A stretch of 64,000 nucleotides of DNA from Drosophila miranda (lineage: Eukaryota > Arthropoda > Insecta > Diptera > Drosophilidae). The stretch is taken from NCBI RefSeq assembly GCF_003369915.1, contig NW_022881625.1, forward strand, positions 7,378,001 through 7,442,000. Direction: 5' to 3'. Positions 1-10,960 of this stretch are shown piece by piece (position 1 is the stretch's first letter; every line of letters starts with the position of its first letter). The notes under the pieces were generated by a model. The model was not told where the DNA came from, searched no databases, and saw nothing but the letters and a program-made list of their open reading frames with translations. A program made the translations under genes and the position numbers.

Positions 1-2
1 CG

Positions 3-1635
3 AGTCCGGGCACAGTGAAATCCGCGGAGGACATAGAGAAGTCTCTAGAGACCCTATCCAACGCGTTGCTGGACGCCTACCACACATCGTGCAAACCCTC
101 GAGGACGAAAAAGAGGTCCAAGCCACTCTGGTGGAGCCGGGATCTCTCTCTTCAAAGGGACAACCTCAAGGAATTCTTTAAGATCGCCAAACAAGCGAAC
201 GAAGGGATCGTCTATGAGGAATACAGACTCCTACTCAGGAGCTACAAGAAGGAAATACGTAAAGCACAACGGAACTCGTGGAGGACCTTCTGCTCCAACA
301 TCGAGAAAGCACAAGAAACCGCACGGCTACGGAAGCTGCTCTCTAAGCAGCCTACCATACAAAGCCAATTAAAGCTAGATGACGGACAGTGGACAGAGGG
401 CAGTGACGAAGCCCTAACAGCACTAATGGAGGAACATTTCCCTGGTTGCACCGAGGTCGCTGATGCCAAAGAGCACCAGGACCTAGCAACCGAGGAACAA
501 CACCCCCCAACAGATTTGTTAACCACCAAGCGAATCCACTGGGCAATAGACTCTTTTGCGGGCACAAAAGCACCAGGACTTGACGGGATATTCCCAGCCA
601 TGATGCAGGTGACCAAAGAGGCGATTACCCCATGGCTCTCCGCAATATTCACAGCTTGTATAAGTACTGGCTATATCCCTATCCAATGGAGAACCTCGAG
701 AGTTGTCTTCCTCCCAAAGGCAGGAAAGTGCAGCCATGCGAGTCCCAAGGACTATAGACCGATAAGCCTTACCTCCTTTATATTAAAAACGCTAGAAAAG
801 CTGCTGGACTTACACATCAGGAATGAGGTAGGGGGACTGATGTCAACCAACCAGCATGCCTATACTAAAGGGAAATCGGTGGAGACCGCACTACATTCGG
901 TAGTAGCTACCATTGAGAAAGCCCTTCACAATAAAAAGTAAGCACTGGGAGTATTCGTGGACATCTCCGGAGCATTCAACAACGTGGCTACGGAAGCAAT
1001 AACAAATTGCCTGGTAGCAACTAATACAAACCCAGCAATCAACCTGTGGATAAGGAACCTCCTAGGTTGCAGACGGGTGCAATCAGAGTGGGGCACCGCT
1101 TCCATGGTGAAAGAGGCACACAGAGGCACATCCCAGGGTGGAGTCCTGTCGCCCCTCCTGTGGAATCTGGTGGTCGACGTCCTCATCAAGAGATACGAAA
1201 GGAAGGCCCCAATAATAACAGCTTATGCGGACGACATAAGCATACTTATTACGGGTGTTTGCCCATCGACCCTCAGCTCACTAATGCAACGAACACTCAG
1301 GGAGATACGCGAGTGGGCGGAAGAAGTAGGACTCAGTATCAACGCGGACAAGACGGACCTCATCCTCTTTACCAAGAGGTACAAGGTACCGATATGGACC
1401 CCCCCGAAGATCAATCAAACTAGGCTAACCCCAAAAACACAAGTCAAATAGCTGGGCACAGTACTGGATAGTAAACTGGCATGGAAACCCAATGTATTGG
1501 AAAGGGTGAAGAAGGCCACCATTGCGCTTTATGCATCCAAGAAGATGCTCAGCAGCACATGGGGCCTATCTCCGGCTCTGATGCATTGGATTTACATCTC
1601 GGTGGTGCGACCAACTATGCTGCGATGGAGTCTTA
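3..1635 (+). pseudogene. LINE ORF2 reverse transcriptase region, broken
   Basis: Encodes the reverse transcriptase that would copy the LINE RNA at the target site. The frame opens with a basic, tryptophan-rich stretch (KPLWWSRDL) typical of the link after the endonuclease. Recognisable blocks follow: the fingers motif with KDYRPISLTSFILKTLEK, the QGGVLSPLLWNLVVD block, and the catalytic AYADDISIL with the paired aspartates near 1225-1233. An in-frame TAA at 939-941 separates the first two blocks, and a TAG at 1449-1451 precedes LGTVLDSKLAWK. A one-base shift near 1626-1632 then moves the frame before the RNase H region. These lesions rule out a full-length product. Confidence 0.8.
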
Positions 1636-2700
1636 GTGTGGTGGCAAGCTACTGGAAAGAAAACGTATCATAAGCTTATGGAAAGGACTCAGCGACAGGC
1701 TTTGCTCTGTATTACAGGGGCGCTGAGGTCAAACCCAACAAAAGCACTCGAAACCCTACTTGGAATCGAACCCCTAGACATCCACGCCCGTCTGACTGCA
1801 GGAAAGGCAGCACAACGCCTCATCGCTTCAGGAAATATGTCGCCACAAGAATACGGGCATAGTTCAATTGGAAGGGAAATGAACAGATCAACTGATTACA
1901 TGACCCCCCAAACATGCCTCGACGTAAAAACAACTGCATCCTTGGGACCTGAAGACTGGAAAATCGGAAGAGACCAAACGGAGCACCTCAATATATATAC
2001 GGACGGCTCCAAGATGGACGGAGGAGTAGGAGCGGGCCTATACTGTACAGACCCTGAGATAAGGCTGTCATATAAGCTACCGGACCATTGTAGCATATTC
2101 CAGGCAGAGGTTTTTGCCATCAGGAAAGCAGCAGAAGTCGCTCTTCTCACTGAAAGAGCACACGATGCGGTCAACCTATTCGTCGACAGCCAAGCGGCGA
2201 TAAGATCCATGCAGTCGTCCGCAGTCAGTTCCAGAAATGTCTTGGCGAGCAGGGAGGCACTAGATACCCTAAGCACGACAAAGTCAGTGCGGATCTACTG
2301 GATTCCCAGCCACCAGGGCATCGAAGGGAACGAGACGGCGGACGTACTAGCTAAGGAAGGCGTCGGGCTGGCGAATACGAGAACCGAGAACGTGCCTGTC
2401 TCCCTCAGAACGCTGCAAAGCGATCTAGAAAAGCAGGCCGGATCACAAACCGAATGTAGGTGGAGGAGTACCACCGCCTGCAGAACCTCGAAAATCATGT
2501 GCAAGGAACGCAATGACAAACTCAGCCACTACCTGCAGCACCTACCACGGAAGGACTGCAGATTATTAGTGGGAATATTAACGGGACACTGCCTGGCTGC
2601 GGCGCATGCGACAAAGCTAGGAATCACAAACAGAGACAGTTGTAGGAAATGTGACGAACCTGGGGCAACCGAAACCCTAGAACATCTCATCTGCAACTAA
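1636..2700 (+). pseudogene. LINE ORF2 RNase H and C-terminal zinc motif
   Basis: Continuation of LINE ORF2 in a shifted frame, about 354 codons. The RNase H fold is shown by IYTDGSKMDGGVGAG near residue 120, then FQAEVFAIRKA, FVDSQAAI and WIPSHQGIEGNETADVLAKE, which carry the expected D, E, D and H/D catalytic positions. The C terminus has a CRKC...H...C cysteine-histidine cluster (near 2640-2695) common at the end of LINE ORF2. The stop at 2698-2700 is the natural end, followed by about 60 bases of 3' UTR. The domain looks sound on its own, but it is cut off from its RT by a frameshift. Confidence 0.8.
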
Positions 2701-2766
2701 GGGCCATACTGGCCTATGTGGGCCCCCTCTGAGGGCCGTCCGGGTCAACCTAACCTAACCTACTAC

Positions 2767-4058
2767 ATACTAAAAGATATTTTCTAACGTCTTATTTAAT
2801 AATTTAATTTAATTTAATTATTTGGAGAGCCATGAACACTACAGTTGTAGCATAATATACTGGGTTTCTGTTGAAATCTTCTTTAAACGATACTTTCATT
2901 ATGTTTATAAAAATTGTTGATAAATGCTTGCCACGTTCCTCGAAGGTATTGCTGTTCATGTTGTTAAAACATATTGGTTCGTTTCTAAATTCGAAATGTT
3001 TTTCAACAGCCGTAATAAGTTCATTATTTCATTTTTAATGATTTCTTTAACTTTATCAGACATTATGTAGCCTCAAAGATACTCTTGTAATTTTCTTTCC
3101 TGTATTCCTTGACATACATATTTGACAACAACACATCCTCATGTATATCATTTTTTAGGATAACCTTTTTGAGGTGGGGCAGATCCCACAATATGGGGAA
3201 TTTTCCCTTACACTTTTGCACGGCATGAAATTTGCCAAGCAGTGGTCGGATCCAACTGCCAACAGTTGACTTGACAAGCCCCCACTCTCAACCTCCCTCA
3301 ATACTAAATCGAGTCCTTCCTTGACCGCATTCCTGCCTAGCGCAGATGTTTTGGAAACGGGACAAATGTGGAAATACAAATAATGAATTTCATTCCCGTT
3401 AATTGGGATTGCAGCGACTGCAAGAATTTTCCATTTATGTACCGGTCCTTTTTTGCATATTGGTACCACGGCATGTGATACTCATCCATGACCATGACTC
3501 ATTCTGAGTCGCTTAGTTTCTGTAAATTTACAGTCATGTTAATGCGTCCATTCATTATGTTTCCTTGCATTTTCAGTTCTTCCAATGCGTCCGTTACCAG
3601 ATTTTCGGGGGCCTGTACCTTTGTGCAATTCTATGCTCGCTTGAAGGCGACCAATATCGTTGACCAGATCATCGTTACCGACGATACCTGGAGGAAGAAA
3701 AGTCTGATTCACCTGCTCCAATGTAATTGCCACAATATACTCACCTTCAGTGTCATCGTCGTCAACATCCATAGGCAATGTACTAACCAGCCGGTCCAGC
3801 GGTCCACACGGCAGATGTTCCTCTGCCTCTTTGTCCTGATTCGGATCGAACAGATTCATTTATGTCCTCATCGAAACACGACAATTGCGACGGCTCCAAC
3901 AGATTGAGTTCATTTATGTCCTCATCGAAACACGACAATTGCGACGGCTCGAACATATCTTCCTCTATGTCCTGATACGGCTCGAACAGATTGAGTTCCT
4001 TTATGTCCCCATCGAAACACGACAATTTATGCATTTCTGAATCTATCTTTTTATCCAT
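2767..4058 (-). pseudogene. P-superfamily-transposase-like gene, copy A (broken)
   Basis: Copy of the gene best seen at 15006-16332. The N-terminal exon starts with ATG at 4058 and encodes an acidic repeat region in which LSCFDEDINELNLLEPSQ recurs. The C-terminal part (about 2767-3660) is cut into several frames. Relative to copy B it has lost about 25 bases near 3067 and gained small indels near 3005, 3210 and 3490. A single-base deletion near 3848 and further changes alter the repeat region. In this copy the frame runs from the repeat region through the presumed intron. No product is expected. Confidence 0.7.
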
Positions 4059-4514
4059 CTTGGCGCGGTTCTTGGGTTACTCTTATTAACTTATTTCACT
4101 CTTTTCTCTATTTTTGTCGATCGTCGAATAACTCGCCTCAGACTTATCGCAGTATAATATCGCATAAAACCTATCGCAGTATCATATCGCAGTATAATAT
4201 CGCATAAAACTAATTGCAGTATAATATATCGATCGGTTAGGGTTAATATATGTTGCCTTACAATTATTTTATTTTTATTTTATACATGTTGAAATCAGGA
4301 AACTAGACGCGGAATTGTGATATTTAACGGTCCGTATCGTATAGCAACAAAATATCTGTAAACGTTCTTCCTTCTTGATCGTCGTATTCGAATAAATGTG
4401 TGTTGGCATATCGAGTACATTGGTATTTCTTATAATACTATCGATGAGTAAATACCAAAACCATACATGCCCCGTTATTTAAAACATAAATAAAGAACAC
4501 AAAATAAGACAAAG
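4059..4514. promoter_or_regulatory. Divergent intergenic region, copy A
   Basis: The 456 bases between the two divergent start codons. The part nearest gene 1 holds imperfect direct repeats of TATCGCAGTATAATATCGC (about 4147-4225), then GGTTAGGGTTAATATATG and an AT-rich stretch. Because the two genes point away from each other and the block is kept in all three copies, a shared bidirectional promoter is the simplest reading. That role is inferred; no promoter element was proved. Confidence 0.45.
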
Positions 4515-5555
4515 ATGTACATTAATTTGGGAGGTGTAAGAATTAACGGGGTGGACAGTGCCCTTGTTAATGTATTATGCGGGATATACTGGGACCATCT
4601 GCAAGGCCGGAAAGTGCAAAGCCCGAAAGCACAGGAAATTGCCAACATGACGTTGTCGTTCGGTGGAGCCCAAGTTTCGACATAAGTGCAGCAGGAGTGA
4701 TTAATTTGTACTTTTTTTCTGGACCATCAACGTAAGGGTAAGTAAATTAGTTACATTTATATTATATTCTTCTAATAATGTATTCCATTCAGCGGGGACG
4801 ACGCACGCGAAGTATGCTGAGCCTGTTACTCCGGTGCAGAATATTTCTGTTTTGATGATATCACAGGATATTGAGGATATTGACAACAATATGAACGGTC
4901 ATACGGAGGAGTCGGCCACAACCCAATATCTTGAGGAGAATATTGACAACATTTCTGACAATATTCTGACAATATTCACAATATTTCTGATTATACAGTC
5001 AATGATATGGAGTGTACTATTTCTGATGAAATATATGATTCGTCAAAGCCAGTGCACCACGTGGAGGAGAAGCAGGAGCAGGAGGTTCGGGAGGATCCGG
5101 ACTTAAGTAAGTAAATAAGTAAAATTTAAAAAAAATACATATTATAACTTCTTAATTCTCCAGACATGTTTACTGAAGACATTCTTAGTACTGAAAGTGG
5201 AAAGGACAATTTGAAAACACCGATTTCCCCTAAGGCTTCGCCCCCCGTGCATGGCAGCAAGTGCAAACTAGGCGGCAAAATGATTGGAAGGTTGAGCACC
5301 TTGGGAAACCACGTAATGAACCAACATTACACAGCAATAAGAGGTATGGTTTCAAGGAATTCGAAGACAATGCAAAAAATTGCTGCGGTTTTTAAGGAAA
5401 AAAAAGTGACCATGTTAAGACTATCAGAGGAAACTGGGGTGCCGGCCGAGTATTTGAGGGCGGTAGTCATGTGCAGCGATGACTATAAAAAAATTGGGTG
5501 CCGCTTGTGGGCCGCCAAGACGGATGCAGAGAAGCTGAAGGACATCAACCAATAA
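4515..5555 (+). pseudogene. Divergent acidic-repeat / C2H2 gene, copy A (broken)
   Basis: Three-exon gene of unknown function. Exon 1 is 4515-4737, exon 2 is 4793-5106 and exon 3 is 5164-5555; both introns have GTAAGT donors and CAG acceptors. Exon 1 encodes MYINLGGVRI..., shifted by loss of one base near 4677 (and two more near 4712). Exon 2 carries fewer copies of the acidic repeat than copy C, and an 11-base duplication near 4960 shifts the frame. Exon 3 keeps the C-terminal domain, but the second zinc-finger cysteine has become glycine (KCKLGGK instead of KCKLCGK, near 5269). No intact protein can be made. Confidence 0.75.
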
Positions 5556-6486
5556 CTGTTTCGTTTTTTAATTTTAATATTTGATTTGAGTAGAAAAACT
5601 CGCCTGTTATTCGTAAATGTAACGACTGAAAATAAACTTATTGACAAAAAAGGGAGGAGTATTTATATTGTGTGGGCGCCTTTGGGCCAAGAAATCATCA
5701 AAGTTATTCACGTCGCACAGTTTGGGAAAAAACTGGACTGGAGTGGAGTCGACTGGATGGACTGCAATGACACTTGCCGGCTGGCTGCCTCTTGGAAATT
5801 TTAAGCCTCGTTAAGCCTTAGGTCAACCGCCTGGCTGGTCTGCTTGAGCGCTCCATCGAATGGATTAACCTTCGCTCTGGAAATACTGGATGCCCTTTTG
5901 GATTACAGGACTACCCTCTTTAGCGCCTTTGAATGGATAAACAAAGTGCATGTCCTACATGGATTACAGCCGTATAGCGCATCATAAAAGGTAAGAAATC
6001 AAGCCACAAATTGAATGCCGAACACAGCAAATGCTTAACCCATGACACCACCAAAAGGGGGAGAGGGAGTAGAGGGGAATGAGTGCCCCCTATTAATCCT
6101 AAGTGCTTCCTGTGATTTTATGTAAATTTGTACACGGGGAACAGAGGACTCCAAAGAGACCTCTCGAGCAGCAATTCAATGTACAAATGACAGGTTGGCT
6201 GTGACACAAAACAGCAGCTTAAGGAAGATGTAAAGCCAAGCAAAAATATACCCCCCCCCCCTCCCCCACTCTCCTTAACCCTTAACCCTTAACTCCCAGA
6301 ATGGTAGCCAACATTTCGGCCACATCAAGGAGTATGGTGGCATGGTATTTATCGCAAGTCCTATCCCAAACCAAAAAAGCCGATCAACTATTGCAAGTCG
6401 CAGCTCTGCCCAGGGAAAGTACGTCACCTGACCTGTGATTCAATCCACGTTCCCCATTCACCCGCTCGCGGGGTATTTTCGGATCC
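5556..6486 (+). other. Downstream region of gene 2, with small conserved frame, copy A
   Basis: After the gene 2 stop comes a frame at 5586-5804 encoding LLFVNVTTENKLIDKKG through CRLAASWKF. It begins without an ATG, so it may be a terminal exon or an old coding remnant. Past its TAA the same frame stays open for another 60 codons, to 5985-5987. The rest (to 6486) is noncoding: a C-rich run near 6250-6270 and the upstream part of the membrane-protein gene, from which about 235 bases present in copy B are missing after 6441. No recognised family. Confidence 0.4.
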
Positions 6487-7490
6487 ATGGGATCCTTCGT
6501 CTTTACTGACCAGCAGCAGCAGCAGCAGCCGGGGCTGCAGGTCCCCCCCGAAGGTTCCACCGACAAGAATGGACTCAATGCGATGCCCTTCCTAGGCCAA
6601 ATCCACACCAGTCCTCTGCTGTCCCGCCCAATGGGTCCAATAGGTCACGCTCACCCCCCCACCTTCCCTCCGATGGGGGATTCAGATGGGTGAGCGGCAG
6701 TAGCCCAGACTCCCCTTCCCCCCAGGACATAACTTACCCCCGGCTCCCCTGCAGATTTAATGCTGTGCCACAGATGGCTTCGATGGGACCACCGCCCGTG
6801 TTGAGCTCCCTCTGGACAGGCGGCGCTTCTCCGGACAGCCGCGGAGACTACTACGACGACCCCCACGAAGAGTATTCCGACTGCCGCTACGAGGGCGACT
6901 ACGAGGGCGACTACTCGATGCCCACCGAGGAGGACCAAGAGGAGGAGTCGTGCTCCTGTCAGAGCCAGACCTGTCAGAGCCAGAGCGAGTTCAGATCGAT
7001 AGAGCGCACCGAGTCGTACTCGGAGTGGGAGGAGCTCTCCGACGGCCCTTCCCCAGGGTCTCCCCGCTGGAGTCCCTCGGCGCAGTCGTGCTCTCCACAA
7101 TGCAGCCGCATCTAATTCAGCGCATGGTGGCCTTGTACCACCTCGTCTTGGAGACCGCTGTGGTCAAGGTCGTGCTGCTGGTGCTGCAACTGCTGTGCTG
7201 CGCGGTGTTCTGGCTGGTCGAGAAGACCGTGGGCTTCAACGAAACCGTCTGCTCGAGTCGCCACCGATTGTGGAACAGCAAGTTCAAGCTGCGCACCATC
7301 CAGCGCCAGTTGCTGTGGCGCATGGCCAATGCCCGGGGCGACGAGACGCTCGTCTTCTTTGCCGTGCTCATGACCTCATGACCCCCTGTTCTCCCTCAGC
7401 CTCCTGGGATTCATCCTGTCCCTGGCGGCGCTCCTGAAGAAGACCGTCGAGCAGCTGGTGTTCCAGATACGCCTGCACCTCGTGCTCTAG
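6487..7490 (+). pseudogene. Two-segment membrane protein gene, copy A (broken)
   Basis: Two exons, 6487-6689 and 6755-7490, with a 65-base GTGAGC...CAG intron. Exon 1 has a short polyglutamine run and a proline-rich stretch and is open throughout in this copy. Exon 2 encodes an acidic, tyrosine-rich linker (GDYYDDPHEEYSDCRYEGDY) and then two hydrophobic segments near the C terminus. Loss of one C near 7052 shifts the frame before the membrane segments, and a change near 7375-7385 creates a second break. The original start (see copy B, 18791) is missing because about 235 bases are deleted upstream; the internal ATG at 6487 is in frame. Family not recognised. Confidence 0.7.
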
Positions 7491-8761
7491 GGGCAGCCAT
7501 CGAGCAGAAAGCAGCAAGCAGTATCCAATCACACACTGACAGAAGACACACGGCCACACGCCCGACACTCCACCCCTCCCCTAAGAGATGTTTGCACTTC
7601 CATTTGGGCATCTATTTTCGTTGATGCTGGCATCGCAATACACGGAATCGTCCCCCCGTTTTTGGCCGCAATGAAAATAGATACCGAAATATTCGAAATT
7701 CAAAGTCAATTCCCACGAGAGAGAGCGAGACAGGCCTTCTTCTTTTGGTTTACGGCCTTTCTTTCTTCTGCCTTTGGCATCGCCCACTCCACTCTCTTTA
7801 TTTTTCTTGCATTAAATTGGCAATAATATGAACTCGCCTTCTCTTTCTGCTTAGCAGTATTCCCCTGTCGCCGATAGCCCGCATCCTCTGCGTTCCAGAA
7901 TCTGCGGAAGTTTCCAGCGGGGGCTACTGGCGTGCATCAGCCGTCGAGTAGATTGAATGGGAACGCTGCCATCATATATGTACTATGTGTGTGTGTGCCC
8001 AACTAACGCAGACAACTGCGTTCTAGAATGAAATATTAATTCATTGGATACGCACACACAGATCCCCCTTCATCGCTCTCTGTTTCCCTCGGAGGGTGGC
8101 AGGGTACTGGGTGTCTACGCTGCTCGGCGCTGGCCTGTATCTAATCGCGCCTGCCTTGCTGTGTACCCACTGTAGAGGCATATGTACATACAGTTGTTAA
8201 TCAATGTCCGTTGATTGTCGCATCGTTGCTTGGAAGTGGAATCCCCCTAATATTAAAGCTGGGATCCTATGCCAGAGCAGAACGCAATACTTTTCATATC
8301 CCACCTTGGGTTTCCTTAACCAATCCCATAACTTTCGACATTGACAATGAGGCTTCATCAGCATTCGTTCGCTTACAGTCATTATCATAATGATGATGAT
8401 AATGATAATAATGTGCATGTGTGTGGGGTGTGACTCTCGTTTAGGACCTGAGCTCAAAAGTGCAATGCACGGCAGAAAAATCAACACGAGCTGATTCAAG
8501 GGGTAAAGATATGTATCTTTGGCACACCGAAGTGCCGACACTCTTTCAATTCAAGCTTGTTCACAACCCAGCGATTCGCAAATGCGGCCAATGAGTATGT
8601 GTTGTGAGAATATAACAGCCCATCCGATCCGATCAGGCGATTCATCAGTGAAGATTTTCTCTCCTTTCGCTTTTCTGCCTAGTGGGGTCCCAAGTGTGGG
8701 AAAAGCCACGAGGGCGTAAAACTCAAGAAAAGCATGAAGAAAATTACGATTGAACCGGTGA
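7491..8761. other. Noncoding between convergent genes, copy A
   Basis: About 1.27 kb between the membrane-protein gene and the cut end of painless. It is unique host-like DNA with simple repeats (GTGTGTGTG near 7987; ATG/ATA repeats near 8386-8412). No convincing coding frame or RNA gene was seen. The painless 3' third should lie here and does not, so a breakpoint falls near 8800. Confidence 0.6.
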
Positions 8762-10960
8762 CTAGCTCATGGTCTTCCTCGAGCGAACCGACTGCCTTTG
8801 TTCAACTGGGACGATGAGGTCTGAGCATGTCCATCTCGGCCAGTGAGAACTTGCTCGTAGCGGGTCAGCAGACTGGTGCGGACAATGGCGCCGTTCAGTT
8901 CCGCCTGGGCCTTGATGGCCTGTGGGAAAAGAGAGGGGAAAAACCAGTTGGATAAAGCCGAGGAAGAAAAGGAAATGTAAACCCACCTGAGTATCGCTGA
9001 CAGCCAGACCATTCAGGAGATTGAACAGCACAATGGTCATGAAGAACACAAAGAGCAGGAAGATCAGGTAAGTGTATACGCTGTCAAACTTTATGTCACC
9101 GGCATCAAATTCTCCCGTGAGCATCACAATCGTCTTGATGAGCGCCTCGATGGGCACGGAGAATGTGTTGAAGTGACCATCATCTTCTCCCTCCTTTGCT
9201 GGCTCTGGCGTGCTGTCCTTCGGAAAGGAGGAATCCACCTGTGGCTTGCCAAACAGTATGTAGAAGCACAGACTAAACGTAAGCACACAGATCGAGTAGA
9301 GAGCAAAGCTCTTGATGAAGCTGCTGGAGACGGCGCGCAGCATGAGCATGTGCGTCGAAATTGAGAGTACTGGCAGGGACTAACTAGCAGGCAGAACTCC
9401 ATGACACCAGCAGAATGGTGAAGACGGCCAGTATGCGCTGCATCTCCTTGTCGTAGCTGGCTTCCATGCAGGTTAGGATCGACAAGACAATGAGAGCCAC
9501 CTCCATCAGGTTCGTGATGGACCTGAAGTACAGCAGCGGCGACATGGCAAGCTGTATGACCTCTCGGATCATGAGATACACAATCCCTATCCAAGAGAAC
9601 AGGCCGAAGAGGGCAGTCAGGCCCGTGTGGTCGCTTTCGTGGAACTTAAGGAGCGTATGCGTGATAGTGGAGGCAGTGAAGAGAGAGTAAAGTAGAAAGT
9701 TCAGATAGAAGATCACCGAGAGGCGGTGCCACTTGAGGAAGAGGAAACTCGAGATTAGCGGGTGCTGCAGCAGGTAACGCAGCTCCTTGGAATCGGCGAT
9801 GTATGCGATTGGAGTCATCTCGTCCTCCAATTGGTGAGGATGGCCAATGCTCCGCTTGTCCGACTGCCTGGGCTCTCGCTGGCGTCTCATCAGATTCTTG
9901 TAGTTGATGATGATCTCGAAACTCTGGTCACCGGGCTTCTCCCCGTTGGTGGTGATGCAGGAATCGAAGTGCTCCTCCAGCACTTTCGGGTCCATCTCCT
10001 GTATGGGAAGATCTCCGAACGCGCTTCTCGCCCCGATGTACGCTCCCTGCCGTAGAAGCTCCTGTGCCACCTTTGTGTTGCGATAATTGACCGCATAGGA
10101 GAGTGGCAAAAGGCCAGCCTTGTCCGCCTCATTGATGTCCACACGATCGCTCTCGAGCAGCAGCTGGAAGCAGCGCTGGTGGTCACAGAAGTCGTCCAGC
10201 GGCTGCTTACCCAGGCGACTGATAACCGCATTCAGCAGCTTGGAATGCGATGTCAGCCTCAGCTACGGATGCTTCAACAGCTTCTCTAGCGCCCTGTGGT
10301 TGCCCCAGATTACGGCCAACTCCACGGGGCTGATGTCGCTCAATTTTGAAGGATTAATGTTGATGCCCGTCTCGAGGATGGGCTCAAAGGCTCGCTGCTT
10401 GCCCCGCTTGATACTCTCCGCCAGCAGGGACTGATACTCCTCCTGGTTGGCATTGCATTGGTTGTCTGCGTTTCCGCTGACGTTCTGGTGGTACTCCGCG
10501 AACTGTTGCTCGAACTGGTTCTCGTCTCCGTCCCGCAGCGTGCGGAGGAGTCGCTCGCAGTCGATCTCTGCTCCGGCCTCGCGCAGCGCCGGCAACGGCA
10601 GTTCCGGATACTGATCCCTCAGCATCTGGCGTACCTGCCCGTTCCGATAGCTGTCAATGTCCAACTGTGGTTGTTTCAGGAAAAGTCGGATCAGCTCCAG
10701 CTTAGTGCCTGCCTCAATCTTTCTATTCTTCAGCACATGGTGGAGGGGCGTGAACTCGCCCTCATTCACCAAATTCGGAGAGGCTCCGTACTCGAGCAGC
10801 AGCTGAATGCAGGAGCCCACCTGAGAGGCATTCGATCGTCCTGGCGATTGGCCTGGGCACCGCTGTCCAGAGCAGTGTGGAATTCCCGTATGTCCCGATT
10901 AGCGAGGGCTGCAATCAACTGGCCCTGCGGATCGATGAAACCGCAGTTGTTAGAGCTCAT
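8762..10960 (-). pseudogene. pain: painless (TRPA channel) fragment, copy A
   Basis: Partial copy of painless, a TRPA-family cation channel for noxious heat and touch. The start is at 10960 (MSSNNCGFIDPQGQL). Ankyrin-repeat sequence follows, then six-helix channel sequence including the pore motif MLTGEFDAGDI near 9085-9120. A 67-base intron (8920-8986, GTGGGT...CACAG) separates DTQ from AIKAQAELNGAIVRT, so this is a DNA-level copy, not a retrocopy. About 80 residues of the early ankyrin region are missing at about 10835, out of frame. Homology ends after YEQVLTG, so the cytoplasmic tail is absent. Private lesions include a stop near 10263 and a frameshift near 9385-9405. Identity rests on strong recalled similarity. 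Confidence 0.85.

Larger units (their letters stand above)
1..2760 (+). mobile_element. LOA-like LINE (RT + RNase H), 5' part outside window
   Basis: Non-LTR retrotransposon fragment. The window opens inside ORF2 just after the endonuclease domain, and the reverse transcriptase, RNase H and a terminal cysteine motif follow. A 3' tail ends in repeated CCTAACC at 2760. At 2761 the sequence switches to DNA shared with copies B and C of the host unit, which fixes the 3' boundary. A LINE with its own RNase H in a fly fits the LOA clade (known members include TRIM and Bilbo of the obscura group) or the I clade. The clade call rests on recalled domain order, not an alignment. The coding region has two stops and a frameshift, so this copy is dead. 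Confidence 0.75.

Noticed and set aside
4515..5555. Gene 2 as a retroviral or LTR-element protein
   Set aside because: It has consensus introns in all copies and none of the gag, pol or env motifs.
6651..7100. Minus-strand frame of 149 codons
   Set aside because: Same antisense shadow in copy A; no start context and no independent support.
9466..10434. Plus-strand frames across painless
   Set aside because: Antisense to channel sequence, recur only because painless recurs, and have no domain.
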